Shown one piece after another: positions 54,209-63,054 of a stretch of 64,000 nucleotides of DNA. Source of the stretch: Oceanicola sp. 22II-s10i (GTDB lineage: Bacteria > Pseudomonadota > Alphaproteobacteria > Rhodobacterales > Rhodobacteraceae); contig NZ_AQQU01000002.1 in assembly GCF_002210105.1 (NCBI RefSeq), forward strand, positions 360,604 to 424,603. Direction: 5' to 3'. Each line of letters starts with the position of its first letter. Within the stretch, counting starts at the first letter, position 1. A program made the position numbers and the translations under genes. The notes under the pieces were generated by a model. That model did not search any database. It was not told the origin of the DNA and was given only the letters and a program-made list of their open reading frames with translations.

Positions 54209-56062
54209 TCAGGCCGCCTCGGCCCTTTCCAGTTTCTCCAGCGCCGCCATCCACAGCGTCTCGGCCTTTTCCATGGCCTCGCGCAGTTCGGCGTACTTGC
54301 GGTTCCAGACCTCGAGCTCGCCGGTCTTGCCGTCTTCGTAGAGCGCGGGGTTGGCCAGCTTGGCCGACAGCTTGTCCGCCATGTCGTTCAGCTTGGCCAC
54401 GCGCTCCTCGCATTTGCGGGCTTCGGCACGCAGGGCCAGCATCTGGTCGCGCGAGGGGCGTTTCGGCTTTTCCTTGGGCTTTTCAGGCTTCTGCGGGCCG
54501 GTGTTGCCGGCAAGAAGGAAGTCGCGATAGCTTTCCAGATCGCCATCATAGGCCGACACGCGGCCGTCCTTGACCAGCCACAGCCGGTCGGCCACGAGGC
54601 TCAGCAGGTGCATGTCGTGGCTGACGAGGATCACCGCGCCGGTATAGGCGGTCAGCGCCTCGACCAGTGCCTCGCGGCTTTCGATGTCGAGGTGGTTGGT
54701 CGGTTCGTCGAGGATCAGCATGTGCGGCGCGTCGATCGTGGCCAGCAGCAGCGACAGCCGTGCCTTCTGGCCGCCGGACAGGCGTCCGACCTCGGTTTCG
54801 GCCTGTTCGGCGCCGAGGCCGAATCCGGCCAGCCGGGCGCGCAGTTTGGACTGCTGTTCGGTCGGGCGGACGCGCATCAGGTGCTGGAGCGGGCTTTCGT
54901 CCACGTGCAGCTCGTCCACCTGGTGCTGGGCGAAGAAGCCGATCCGCAGCTTGGGCGAGCGCACCATCTTGCCGTCGATCAGGGGCAGGCGGTCGGACAG
55001 CATCTTGGACAGCGTCGACTTGCCCTCGCCGTTGCGGCCAAGGAGCGCAATCCGGTCGTCCTGGTCGATCCGGAGCGTCATGCCGCGCAGGATCACGGTG
55101 TCGCCGTAGCCGGTCGATGCGCCCTCGACCGCGATGATCGGCGGCGACATTTCCTCGGGTTCGGGGAAGGTGAAGACGGTCCGCGCCGCATCCTCGGGCG
55201 CGGTGATCCGTTCCATCTTTTCCAGCATCTTGACGCGGGACTGCGCCTGCTTGGCCTTGCTGGCCTTGGCCTTGAAGCGGTCGACGAAGCTCTGCAGATG
55301 CGCGCGGCGGGCGTCCTGCTTCTTTGCGGCGGCGGCCTGCAGGGCGCGTTGCGCGGCGCGCTGGCGGGCGAAATCGTCGTAGCCGCCCGCGTAGAGGGTC
55401 AGCTTGCGACCCTCCAGATGCAGGATGTGGTTCACCGCCCGGTTCAGCAGGCCCCGGTCGTGGCTGATGATCAGCACGGTGTGGGGGTATTTCGCGAGGT
55501 AGCTTTCCAGCCACAGCGCCCCTTCGAGGTCGAGGTAGTTGGTCGGTTCGTCGAGCAGCAGCAGGTCGGGGGCCGAGAACAGCACCGCCGCCAGCGCCAC
55601 GCGCATCCGCCAGCCGCCCGAGAAGGCCGAGCAGGGCATGCGCTGTTCGGCGTCGGTAAAGCCCAGACCCTTGAGGATCGTGCTGGCGCGGCCCTCGGCG
55701 GACCATGCGTCGATATCGGCCAGCCGAGTCTGCACCTCGGCGATGCGGGTCGGATCGGTCGCCGTTTCCGCCTCGGCCAGCAGGTCGGCGCGTTCGGTGT
55801 CGGCGGCCAGCACGGTGTCGATCAGGCTGACCTCGTTGCCCGGCACCTCCTGCGCGACGCCGCCGATGCGGGCGCGGGGTGGCAGACCGATGGCGCCGGT
55901 GTCCAGCGTCAGCTCGCCCCGGATCAGGCGGAACAGCGTGGTCTTGCCGGTGCCGTTGCGGCCGACGATGCCGACCTTGTGGCCATCGGGGATCGTCGCC
56001 GATGCGTGTTCGATCAGCGGGCGGCCGGCGATGGAATAGGATATGTCTTCGATGCGGAGCAT
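54209..56062 (-). CDS. ABC-F family ATPase (Uup/YheS-like)
   Basis: A 617-residue soluble protein with two ABC domains. Domain 1 has GRNGTGKTTLFRLI, FSGGWRMRVALA and LLLDEPTNYLDLEGA; domain 2 has GRNGEGKSTLSKML, LSGGQKARLSLLL and LILDEPTNHLDIESR. A linker of about 80 residues joins them, and a C-terminal coiled-coil (about 540-610) follows a basic Pro/Lys stretch. ABC-F proteins act on ribosomes to resolve stalls. Which subfamily (Uup, YheS, EttA) cannot be fixed by eye. Confidence 0.92.
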   Translation of the reverse strand: MLRIEDISYSIAGRPLIEHASATIPDGHKVGIVGRNGTGKTTLFRLIRGELTLDTGAIGLPPRARIGGVAQEVPGNEVSLIDTVLAADTERADLLAEAETATDPTRIAEVQTRLADIDAWSAEGRASTILKGLGFTDAEQRMPCSAFSGGWRMRVALAAVLFSAPDLLLLDEPTNYLDLEGALWLESYLAKYPHTVLIISHDRGLLNRAVNHILHLEGRKLTLYAGGYDDFARQRAAQRALQAAAAKKQDARRAHLQSFVDRFKAKASKAKQAQSRVKMLEKMERITAPEDAARTVFTFPEPEEMSPPIIAVEGASTGYGDTVILRGMTLRIDQDDRIALLGRNGEGKSTLSKMLSDRLPLIDGKMVRSPKLRIGFFAQHQVDELHVDESPLQHLMRVRPTEQQSKLRARLAGFGLGAEQAETEVGRLSGGQKARLSLLLATIDAPHMLILDEPTNHLDIESREALVEALTAYTGAVILVSHDMHLLSLVADRLWLVKDGRVSAYDGDLESYRDFLLAGNTGPQKPEKPKEKPKRPSRDQMLALRAEARKCEERVAKLNDMADKLSAKLANPALYEDGKTGELEVWNRKYAELREAMEKAETLWMAALEKLERAEAA

Positions 56063-56149
56063 GAGGCGCGGGTTAGCAGAGGCCGGGGCGCGGCGCCATA
56101 GGCTGTGAACCGGGTCCGGGCGGATCCCCGTCGGTTTCCCGATCCGGGC

Positions 56150-57589
56150 TCAGACGGCTTGCGTTTCGAGCCATCTTCGCGCCGCCGACAGGTCGGCCCG
56201 CAGCGCCTCGCGCGCGGCGGTGCGGGCGGCGGCATCGGGCAGTCGCAGGATGTAGGAGGGGTGCACCGTCACCAGCACCGGGGTGCCGTCCGCCGCGGCC
56301 TCGATCCCGCCGCGCCGCTTCATCAGCCCGGTGCCGGACCCGGTCAGCGCGGCCAGCGCCGTCGCGCCCATGGCGACGATCAGCCGGGGGCGCAGCAGCT
56401 GGCGTTCCTGATCCAGCCACCACCGGCAATGCGAGACCTCGCCCGCATCCGGGCGCTGGTGCAGCCGCCGCTTGCCACGCGGGGTGAACTTGAAGTGCTT
56501 GACGGCATTCGTGACGTAGACCTTTGCCCGGTCGATCCCCGCCGCCGCGGCCTCGGTGTCGAAGACCTCGCCCGCCGGTCCGACGAAGGGGCGGCCGGCA
56601 AGGTCTTCCTGATCGCCGGGCTGTTCGCCCACGATCATCAGCGCGGCATCCGCAGGGCCTTCGCCAAAGACCGTCCGGGTCGCCGGGCCATGCAGGGCGC
56701 AGCGGGTGCAGCCCGCCGCCTGCGCCCGGAGCGCATCGAGCGTGCCGGGCGGGGGCTCCACCGCCTCGCGCTGCGCCATCGCGCGGGCGACCATGGCGCG
56801 GCGGGCGGGCGGTTCGGTGGGCATGGCGGCCTGCATCTGCGCCGCGCGTCGGGGGGCCTCGCGGATCAGGTCGGGGATCAGGGCGGCCTCGGGCAGGTTC
56901 TTCCAGTATTTGCGCGGCATCTCGGACTGCATCGCCGAGACCATCAGCCGTGCGGGATTGAAGATCGACGCGTAATAGGCGCGCCAGAGGTCCTCGGTCG
57001 CGTCCTCGGGCGGGCGCTGGTCGGGCGGGGTGGCCGAGAACGACAGGCGGCCAGCGTCGAACCGCGCGGTCAGCGTGGGCGTGGCGATCACCCAGTCCAT
57101 GTCGCCGAAGCGCCCGGCAAAGAAGGGGCTAGCGGCCTCGACGATCGGGTGGTCGGGTTCGAACCACGCGCCGAAGGCCCGGCGCGGCCCGTCCGAGGGC
57201 AGTTCGCGGAACCGGACGAAAGCATGCATCTTGTGGATGTCGCGCCCGACGGCCTTGGCGTCGGTCAGGATGCGGCGTATCATCGGATCGGACCGGTCGC
57301 CCCATCTGGCCCGGCCGTCGGACAGGCGCAGCACCGCCGCATAGGCGCGGGCGAAGCGTTCGGGATCCGAATGGTGCAGCGCGGTGTCGATGGTGGCCAG
57401 CGCGCTGCGCGGCAGCCGGATCTCGCGGCCGGGGCCGGGCACGGGGGCCGCGCCCGCGAACAGGTGGCTGGCGGATTGCCCGACCCGCCAGACAACATCC
57501 TCGGCCCGGATGCCCGCGCGGGCGAGGGCGCGCGCCTCGTCCCGCCATGCGGCGGCGCTTCCCACCACCGGCAGGATGACCTCGTGCAT
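56150..57589 (-). CDS. UdgX-type uracil-DNA binding protein fused to a DUF4130 domain
   Basis: A 479-residue fusion. The N-terminal part (about 1-240) is the DUF4130/TIGR03915 domain that accompanies radical SAM repair proteins. The C-terminal part is a family 4-like uracil-DNA glycosylase fold with GEQPGDQEDLAGRPFVG, KHFKFTPRGKRRLHQRP and VHPSYILRLPD. KRRLH corresponds to the KRRIH loop of UdgX, whose His forms a covalent bond to DNA after uracil excision. Its ATG overlaps the radical SAM gene stop (ATGA), so the two are one operon. Confidence 0.9.
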   Translation of the reverse strand: MHEVILPVVGSAAAWRDEARALARAGIRAEDVVWRVGQSASHLFAGAAPVPGPGREIRLPRSALATIDTALHHSDPERFARAYAAVLRLSDGRARWGDRSDPMIRRILTDAKAVGRDIHKMHAFVRFRELPSDGPRRAFGAWFEPDHPIVEAASPFFAGRFGDMDWVIATPTLTARFDAGRLSFSATPPDQRPPEDATEDLWRAYYASIFNPARLMVSAMQSEMPRKYWKNLPEAALIPDLIREAPRRAAQMQAAMPTEPPARRAMVARAMAQREAVEPPPGTLDALRAQAAGCTRCALHGPATRTVFGEGPADAALMIVGEQPGDQEDLAGRPFVGPAGEVFDTEAAAAGIDRAKVYVTNAVKHFKFTPRGKRRLHQRPDAGEVSHCRWWLDQERQLLRPRLIVAMGATALAALTGSGTGLMKRRGGIEAAADGTPVLVTVHPSYILRLPDAAARTAAREALRADLSAARRWLETQAV

Positions 57590-58815
57590 CAGAAGAGGCT
57601 CAGCTGTTCGGGGGGCGGGGCGAAACGGGCCCGCAGTGCCGCCGCATCCGTCAGGCCGCGCGGTGACCATCCGGCGGCGGTGATGAAGGGGGCCGCGTGC
57701 TTCATCACCGCGCCCATGGCCGTCAGATCCTCGTAGCGCACGGTCCGGTGGCGGCGGGCGGCCAGCAGGCGGCCGACGGTCTTGGTGCCGAAGCCGGGGA
57801 CGCGCAGCAGCATCTCCCTCGGCGCGCGGTTGACGTCGACCGGGAAGGCGCCGCGGTTGTCCAGCGCCCATGCCAGCTTGGGGTCGACATCGAGATCGAG
57901 CATGCCCTTCGACGCGACCTCGCCCACATCGAAGCCGTAGAAGCGCAGCAGCCAGTCGGCCTGGTAAAGCCGGTGTTCGCGCAGCAGCGGCGGGCGGATC
58001 AGCGGCAGGCTGCGCGAGGAATCCGGGATCGGCGAGAAGGCCGAGTAATAAACCCGCGACAGCGCGTAGCTGGCGTAAAGGTTCGATGACTGGGTCAGAA
58101 TCGCCTTGTCGTCGGAGCTGTCGGCGCCGACGATCACCTGCGTCGACTGGCCCGCCGGGGCGAACCGCGCCTTGCGCCTGCCGCGATAGGTCGTCTCGCG
58201 CGAGGCCTCGCGGCGCAGGCGCACCTCGCCCATGGACCGGCGGATGCCCTGCGCGTCCTTCTCGGGCGCCAGCTTGGCCAGCGCGGTTTCGGTCGGCAGT
58301 TCGACGTTGATCGACAGCCGGTCGGCCCATTTTCCCGCCGCCTCGATCAGTTCCGGCGCGGCGTCGGGGATGGTCTTGAGGTGGATGTAGCCGCGGAAAT
58401 TCTCGCGCTCGCGCAGGGTGCGGGCGATGCGCACCATGTCGGCCATGGTGTCGTCGGGCGACCGGATGATGCCCGAGGACAGGAACAGCCCCTCGATATA
58501 GTTGCGGCGGTAGAACTCGATCGTCAGCTTCACCACCTCGTCCGCGGAGAACCGCGCCCGTTCCACGTGGCTGGAGGCGCGGTTCACGCAATAGGCGCAG
58601 TCGTAGATGCAGAAGTTGGTCATCAGGATCTTGAGCAGGCTGATGCAGCGCCCGTCCGGCGCGTAGGCATGGCAGATGCCCGACCCGCCGGACGATCCCA
58701 GGCCCTTGCCATCGCGCGAATTGCGCCGCTCGCCGCCGGACGACGCGCAGGAGGCATCGTACTTGGCAGCGTCGGAGAGGATTTCGAGTTTGCGGGTGAG
58801 GCTGAGTGCGGGCAT
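57589..58815 (-). CDS. Putative DNA modification/repair radical SAM protein (TIGR03916)
   Basis: A 408-residue radical SAM protein. The cluster motif is CIYDCAYC (CX3CX2C), preceded by LLKILMTNF. Later blocks are SSGIIRSPDDTMADMVRIA and QVIVGADSSDDKAIL. A C-terminal helix-hairpin-helix-like segment (REMLLRVPGFGTKTVGRLLA) suggests DNA contact. The family is always found with UdgX/DUF4130 and is thought to act in base repair; the substrate is unknown. The start at 58815 lies right behind a LexA-type operator, so the transcript is probably leaderless. Confidence 0.9.
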   Translation of the reverse strand: MPALSLTRKLEILSDAAKYDASCASSGGERRNSRDGKGLGSSGGSGICHAYAPDGRCISLLKILMTNFCIYDCAYCVNRASSHVERARFSADEVVKLTIEFYRRNYIEGLFLSSGIIRSPDDTMADMVRIARTLRERENFRGYIHLKTIPDAAPELIEAAGKWADRLSINVELPTETALAKLAPEKDAQGIRRSMGEVRLRREASRETTYRGRRKARFAPAGQSTQVIVGADSSDDKAILTQSSNLYASYALSRVYYSAFSPIPDSSRSLPLIRPPLLREHRLYQADWLLRFYGFDVGEVASKGMLDLDVDPKLAWALDNRGAFPVDVNRAPREMLLRVPGFGTKTVGRLLAARRHRTVRYEDLTAMGAVMKHAAPFITAAGWSPRGLTDAAALRARFAPPPEQLSLF

Positions 58816-58817
58816 GT

Positions 58818-58850
58818 GTTCATGATATGTTCTTTATTGCCGGGCTTCAA
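58818..58850 (-). promoter_or_regulatory. LexA box overlapping the promoter of the radical SAM-UdgX operon
   Basis: GTTC-ATGATAT-GTTC at 58818-58832 fits the alphaproteobacterial LexA operator GTTC-N7-GTTC exactly. Read on the minus strand, TTGAAG (58845-58850) and TATCAT (58822-58827) form -35 and -10 boxes 17 nt apart, so the operator covers the -10. Transcription would start at or next to the ATG at 58815, giving a leaderless mRNA. SOS induction of this repair operon is inferred. Confidence 0.75.
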
Positions 58851-59122
58851 GATCGTGTCGGGTGCGCCGGTCCGGCGGTGGCACGGGGTGGCGGGCGGGC
58901 AGGGGGCGCTGCTTTGCCGTTATTTGCTCTTCTCGTGGCTCGTGCACTGCAACATCGGATGTACCTTCGAAGAACCTCGCAACACAAGGCTGCTGAAGCG
59001 TTGTTGCCGCGGTTCGAAACCCCGATTTTCTGACGACTGCGCAGCAGCGAACAGCTTTGCCCGGCGCCTCCCACGAGGCGCCGGGTGATCGATTGAGTGA
59101 GTTCGAGGCTTGAGGGCCAGTA
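58851..59122. repeat. Spacer with an 11-bp perfect hairpin at 59060-59085
   Basis: No gene is supportable between the radical SAM operon and the mobilisation genes. CCCGGCGCCTC (59060-59070) and GAGGCGCCGGG (59075-59085) pair perfectly around CCAC and follow the minus-strand mobilisation genes, where they may end transcription. A second imperfect hairpin covers the stop of the 99-residue gene (59114-59132). The chromosomal-island boundary probably lies in this stretch, but no attachment repeat is visible. Confidence 0.45.
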
Positions 59123-59422
59123 TCACTGGGCCGTAAGTGCCTCCGGAAGCGGCTTGGTCTTGAGCCGGTCTGCGAGGATGCCGTCGGTCGCTTCAGGGCG
59201 GAGATCGTGGCGGCGAATGAGCTTCGCCGCGCTCTCCGGAGCGATGTGCTCCAGGTCGGCGAACAGTTCTGCGGCGCGCTGCTCCGGCATCTGGTCCAGC
59301 AGCTGCTCCAGCGCCTTGACCATCGCCGCGCGGATCTTCGCGCGGGTCTCAGCGTCCTTCTCGCCATCCTGACGGGCCGAGGCCTTGAGGGCCTCGATCA
59401 GGCGGTCGGTCTTCTTGCTCAT
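59123..59422 (-). CDS. Hypothetical protein downstream of the relaxase
   Basis: A 99-residue charged, helical protein (KKTDRLIEALKASARQDGEK, then MVKALEQLLDQMPEQRAAEL and FADLEHIAPESAAKLIRRHD). AAAGGAGTACCCC upstream of the ATG at 59422 is a strong ribosome site. I recognise no family. Its place 85 nt after mobV suggests an accessory mobilisation or regulatory protein; this is inference. Confidence 0.65.
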   Translation of the reverse strand: MSKKTDRLIEALKASARQDGEKDAETRAKIRAAMVKALEQLLDQMPEQRAAELFADLEHIAPESAAKLIRRHDLRPEATDGILADRLKTKPLPEALTAQ

Positions 59423-59507
59423 GGGGTACTCCTTTGTGAGCGATGGGGTGAGCGTCGTTGAGGTCACGGGGAGGAAATGGAAACGATCGCTTCCGGACGG
59501 AAAGAAA

Positions 59508-60833
59508 TCAGTCGCGGTCGGGCGGATACTCTTCGCCATGGTCAGAAGGCTCATGCCGTCGAAGGGCCGTGAGGCTGCGCGTGAGGCCCTTCAGCGTGGC
59601 CTTTCCGGAGGTCGCGAACTCCCCGGACAAACGTGATACGAACCCTTGCAACAGGTCTCGCGCCTTGCCGATCTCGGCGATGTCACGGCGCAGGGCCTGC
59701 TCCGCATCCTCACGGGCACGACGCTTCAGGCCCCCGAAGAGACGGCCGATAAGCGCTGTGGCGCGCGTCCTGCCTTTCGGGGATGCCATCAGACGCTGCA
59801 TCAGCCGTGCCGTTTCGAGCGCGAGCTTCTCCTCGGAGAGCGTGGCTTTCAGGCGGGGAACATCGCCGCTGTCGTCGCAGGTGAAGGCCCCACTTTCGAC
59901 CCCTTCGATCGCGGCATCGATGGAGTCGATTTCGGCTTCGCGCACGGTCAGAGCGGCATCCCGTTTATCCAGGCGGCCATCGCGCTGATCGAGCACCTCT
60001 TCGCGTTCGTTCAGTTCCACCTTCCGGGCTTCCAGTTTCAGTTCCTGCTCGGCACGCCATTCTGACGTGCGGGCGTGGTAGCGTCGCTTCGGCAGCGGCT
60101 GGCCCGCAGCCCGCGCCTGCCGGATCGCGGCGGCGCGACGCTCACCGCGCTGCAGGTTCACGACGCTGAACGCGGCCCCGGCGCTGTCCTGCGCCTGCTC
60201 GTAGTCCTTGATCAGATCGTGCTTCGACGGCTGCAGCATGTGGCGCACAGCGATCACCTTTGTCTCGCCGGTATTCTTGTTGGTGCGGGTCATCTCGACC
60301 CGCTCGATCGGCAGCAGAACGGCGTGAACGTGGAACGCCGTCTCGTCGCGATCGACGCGCGCGTGGATGATGTCGCCCTTGAACTCCTTGCGTAGCCAGT
60401 TCTCGGCACAAGCTTGGAATTCGGCCTCGCGGCTTTCGCCAAAGAATTCGGCCACCTCGTCCTCGAAGTAGGCGCGATTGGCCGTCAAGATGATCTCCCG
60501 AAGGGGCCCGTGGCGCGTAGCTCGCCACGGGTCCTTCGGGCCTTCAGCAAGGCGCCGCTCGGCATCTTTCTTGCGTTTTCGTTTTCGCAGCGCAGTAACC
60601 TCGTCGAGGAAGTTCTGCAGGCGGATCTCCTGGATCCTTTCCAGCGCCTCGGCCGCCCAGGTATCCTTGCCGATGAAGGTCTTGTTGAGGTGACTTCTGC
60701 CCTTGTCGACGTGGCTCATGTCGCCGCCCTTGCGCAGGCGGTGGGCTTCGTACCCGGCAAGATCGTTGGGAAACATGCCGCGCATGCGAAGCACCACGCG
60801 GTACTTCTCGTTTTGCTGTTGTGCGGAGGCCAT
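59508..60833 (-). CDS. MobV/Pre-Mob family relaxase
   Basis: A 441-residue plasmid mobilisation/recombination protein. The N-terminal motif SHVDKGRSHLNKTF (His41, Asn50) corresponds to MobV motif I/II. The metal-binding motif III is read in HARVDRDETAFHVHAVLLP with His168 and His170. The C-terminal half is a long coiled-coil rich in Arg/Glu (ELKLEARKVELNEREEVLDQ), as in Pre/Mob proteins. It nicks oriT and leads the DNA strand into a recipient with help from a conjugative element. A 13-bp inverted repeat immediately upstream is a candidate oriT. The C-terminus is Arg/Asp rich with no known domain. Confidence 0.85.
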   Translation of the reverse strand: MASAQQQNEKYRVVLRMRGMFPNDLAGYEAHRLRKGGDMSHVDKGRSHLNKTFIGKDTWAAEALERIQEIRLQNFLDEVTALRKRKRKKDAERRLAEGPKDPWRATRHGPLREIILTANRAYFEDEVAEFFGESREAEFQACAENWLRKEFKGDIIHARVDRDETAFHVHAVLLPIERVEMTRTNKNTGETKVIAVRHMLQPSKHDLIKDYEQAQDSAGAAFSVVNLQRGERRAAAIRQARAAGQPLPKRRYHARTSEWRAEQELKLEARKVELNEREEVLDQRDGRLDKRDAALTVREAEIDSIDAAIEGVESGAFTCDDSGDVPRLKATLSEEKLALETARLMQRLMASPKGRTRATALIGRLFGGLKRRAREDAEQALRRDIAEIGKARDLLQGFVSRLSGEFATSGKATLKGLTRSLTALRRHEPSDHGEEYPPDRD

Positions 60834-60836
60834 CGG

Positions 60837-60870
60837 CCGATCTCCTGCTGCTCGATGAGCAGGAGATCGG
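60837..60870 (-). repeat. 13-bp perfect inverted repeat next to mobV (candidate oriT)
   Basis: CCGATCTCCTGCT (60837-60849) and AGCAGGAGATCGG (60858-60870) form a perfect stem around an 8-nt loop. It starts 3 nt upstream of the relaxase start codon. In MobV systems oriT with inverted repeats lies directly before the mob gene and the relaxase binds it, which also represses mob. The nick site cannot be named, and a mere mRNA hairpin is the alternative. Confidence 0.5.
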
Positions 60871-60925
60871 TCGATGTGGGGACGCTCGGAAAACCGTGGG
60901 CAGGTGGGGCTTCACGTCGTCGTAG

Positions 60926-61081
60926 TGTTCAACGTGGAAGGGGATCGATAGGGCTGGGATAAGTGGACCATGGGGGAGCCTCGGCGATATCACCGAAGTC
61001 ATCCCGTTCGACTTGCCCAAGTACAAGCCAGTGCATCGCGCGTTGGTGCGGGATCTCGATCCAAATGCGGAAACGCGATGA
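60926..61081 (+). pseudogene. Coding-like 3' fragment of unknown origin
   Basis: An open plus-strand frame without a start codon ends at TGA 61079-61081. Its last part reads like real protein (GSLGDITEVIPFDLPKYKPV and onward to DLDPNAETR) in a stretch with no other gene, opposite to the flanking mobile genes. It looks like the 3' remnant of a gene cut by rearrangement. I cannot name the family, and it may be chance. Confidence 0.25.
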
Positions 61082-61265
61082 GGCAGAGGTAGGCATCCGG
61101 GCCTGGTTCCAATTGAAGGTTACACATGATCAGATTGCTCTTCGTGGAAAGCGATAGGGAGATGAAGAATGCAGGGCCATAATAGTGGCGCTGCGTGGAC
61201 TTTCATGTACCGAAGTTTCGGCAACGTATGCCTGATCTAAACCAAAGACCTCGATTGAAAAGAAG

Positions 61266-63029
61266 CTAATACACCACTCTACCCAGCGTTTTGGGGGTCG
61301 CCGAAAAATGGTCCAAGACTTCCTCCAATATGTCGAGAATCGGAGAGAATGTGTCAAAATCTATCGTCGCTTGATCTTTCGACACCTTCTCAGCCAAGAT
61401 TCTTTTTCCATAGTTCTTTTTCTTGTCAAAAGTCTTCTCGTTAGGGTTGAAGGTTTTTCCGCCGAGAACCTGAGATACCACAGACTTAGGAAGAAAATCC
61501 TCGATCATGCTGTCTTTTCCGCCAGCAAGTTTCGGGGTCGGGATAACATAGAGATTTCGGGTGACGTGATAGAACCTGTCTTTTCCATCAACATTTTTCT
61601 TTGAACCCGATGTTGTCTTGATCGCCCCCCAAAGACCATCTTGTGACCCCTGATCATTGTCAACCAATAGGATAACTGGAGAGATAAATCCCCTTCCTCC
61701 CAAACCATCCGTGCGACTCTTGTATTTGTGGACTAGTTCCTTTAAGTCGCCAGTGCCACCATTGAGGTGCTGAACTGAGCTCGGAACCCTCAACTTGCTT
61801 CCAATCCGTGGGTAATGGAACAACTTAACTGCTAGGCCACTTGAAGACCCGCTATCTTGAAGCTTGGGACGGGCAGTTTTGCTGCGTTTGATAGCGCATT
61901 GCAGGTAAATGTTGTCTGTTACGCCCTCGCAAAGAATCACAGGCTGCGGAGAGGCCACAAATGTCTTGTAGTCTAGGAAGCGCCGATATTCCTTGTAGAA
62001 GCTCGGTTCTCTTGGCCCTGTGGATTTATTGAGTCTCCTATACTCAAACTCAGCGCCCTTTACCCAGAAGATATGACTTAGAAGGCCTTGGAGGGCAGCT
62101 TCAGAAACCTCAACCTCGCTTTCCAACCCTCCAATCCTAACTTTCTTCGAGCAGGTGTCGCTTTTAATAAAGTTGTGAATTTGAGCTCGTACCTGCTTAT
62201 AGAGTTCACGCTTGACGTTAATCTTCTTGTTCACGACGAGACCAGTCACATCTTGTCGAGACCTTCGATATTGCATGCGAGTTTTGTCAGGATTTATCGC
62301 AAACCCAGACCTCTTAACTTCAGTGCGGATCTTCTTGGATAGTTTCCAATCTCCGGCTGACTCTGCGTCATCGCGGTCCGCCGCAATACCCCTCGGGAAT
62401 TCGCTTTTGTTTGTCGAAATTGTTATGTCATCAGCGTATCTAGAATAAGAACACCTGCTCTTTGTCGCAATTCTTGAAAGTCTGATGTCAAGGTGGTTTG
62501 CTATGAGGTTGGATATAACGGGAGATGTCGGCGCCCCTTGGGGTAATGATCCGTTGTGGCAGGCCAATTGAGAAACTATTGTGGCCACTTTCTCTTCGAG
62601 CAAGAAGTGTTTGTTCTTCATAAAGAAGCCGCGAACTCTGCCGAAGTTGATAGAGGGAAAGAAGTCCTTCAGGTCGAAGTTCAGGACCCACTTCCTATCG
62701 ATATGCTGGGCGCCGTTGGTAGAAATGGATAAGTGACGCTTGAAGCCGTGGGACAAGATACAGTTCTCGCCGCTGGCCTGCCCTTTCTCAATTTCCGCCA
62801 AGCAATCTTGCAGAACCCGCGCCATCCGCCTTTGAGCAAGCTTGAGTTCTGGGATTGGGGCAGATATTTTCCGAACACCCTTTGTGGCCTTCGGAACCTC
62901 GAACTCCGTATATTTCGAATCGTCCGGAATTTTGTAGAGGATGTACGATAGTTTCTTAGGTTGATACCCGATGAGGTGGGCAAGATCGGTTAGATTCTTG
63001 CATGACTTTAACCTGGATAGTGAGCTCAT
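61266..63029 (-). CDS. Retron reverse transcriptase with C-terminal TOPRIM nuclease domain (Ec67/Eco2-like)
   Basis: A 587-residue retron RT. The RT core has the retron-type NGAQH (105-109, variant of NAxxH), motif A FDLKDFFPSI (Asp119), LPQGAPTSPVISN, motif C YADD (198-201) and the retron VTG motif (261-263) in DVTGLVVN. A C-terminal TOPRIM domain (about 362-515) has VILCEGVTD (Glu368), LLVDNDQG (Asp457, Asp459) and MIEDFLP. RT-TOPRIM fusions of about this length (Ec67 RT, 586 residues as I recall) act as anti-phage systems with the nuclease as effector. The ATG at 63029 is chosen because the longer GTG frame at 63068 would overlap the a2 arm of the RNA. Confidence 0.93.
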   Translation of the reverse strand: MSSLSRLKSCKNLTDLAHLIGYQPKKLSYILYKIPDDSKYTEFEVPKATKGVRKISAPIPELKLAQRRMARVLQDCLAEIEKGQASGENCILSHGFKRHLSISTNGAQHIDRKWVLNFDLKDFFPSINFGRVRGFFMKNKHFLLEEKVATIVSQLACHNGSLPQGAPTSPVISNLIANHLDIRLSRIATKSRCSYSRYADDITISTNKSEFPRGIAADRDDAESAGDWKLSKKIRTEVKRSGFAINPDKTRMQYRRSRQDVTGLVVNKKINVKRELYKQVRAQIHNFIKSDTCSKKVRIGGLESEVEVSEAALQGLLSHIFWVKGAEFEYRRLNKSTGPREPSFYKEYRRFLDYKTFVASPQPVILCEGVTDNIYLQCAIKRSKTARPKLQDSGSSSGLAVKLFHYPRIGSKLRVPSSVQHLNGGTGDLKELVHKYKSRTDGLGGRGFISPVILLVDNDQGSQDGLWGAIKTTSGSKKNVDGKDRFYHVTRNLYVIPTPKLAGGKDSMIEDFLPKSVVSQVLGGKTFNPNEKTFDKKKNYGKRILAEKVSKDQATIDFDTFSPILDILEEVLDHFSATPKTLGRVVY

Positions 63030-63054
63030 ACGACCTGCCAAGTATCTATTCGGT

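Noticed and set aside
59010..59030. A tRNA T-arm-like sequence (GCGGTTCGAAACCCC)
   Set aside because: The arm pairs poorly and no acceptor, D or anticodon arms flank it. It is not a tRNA and not a convincing att site.
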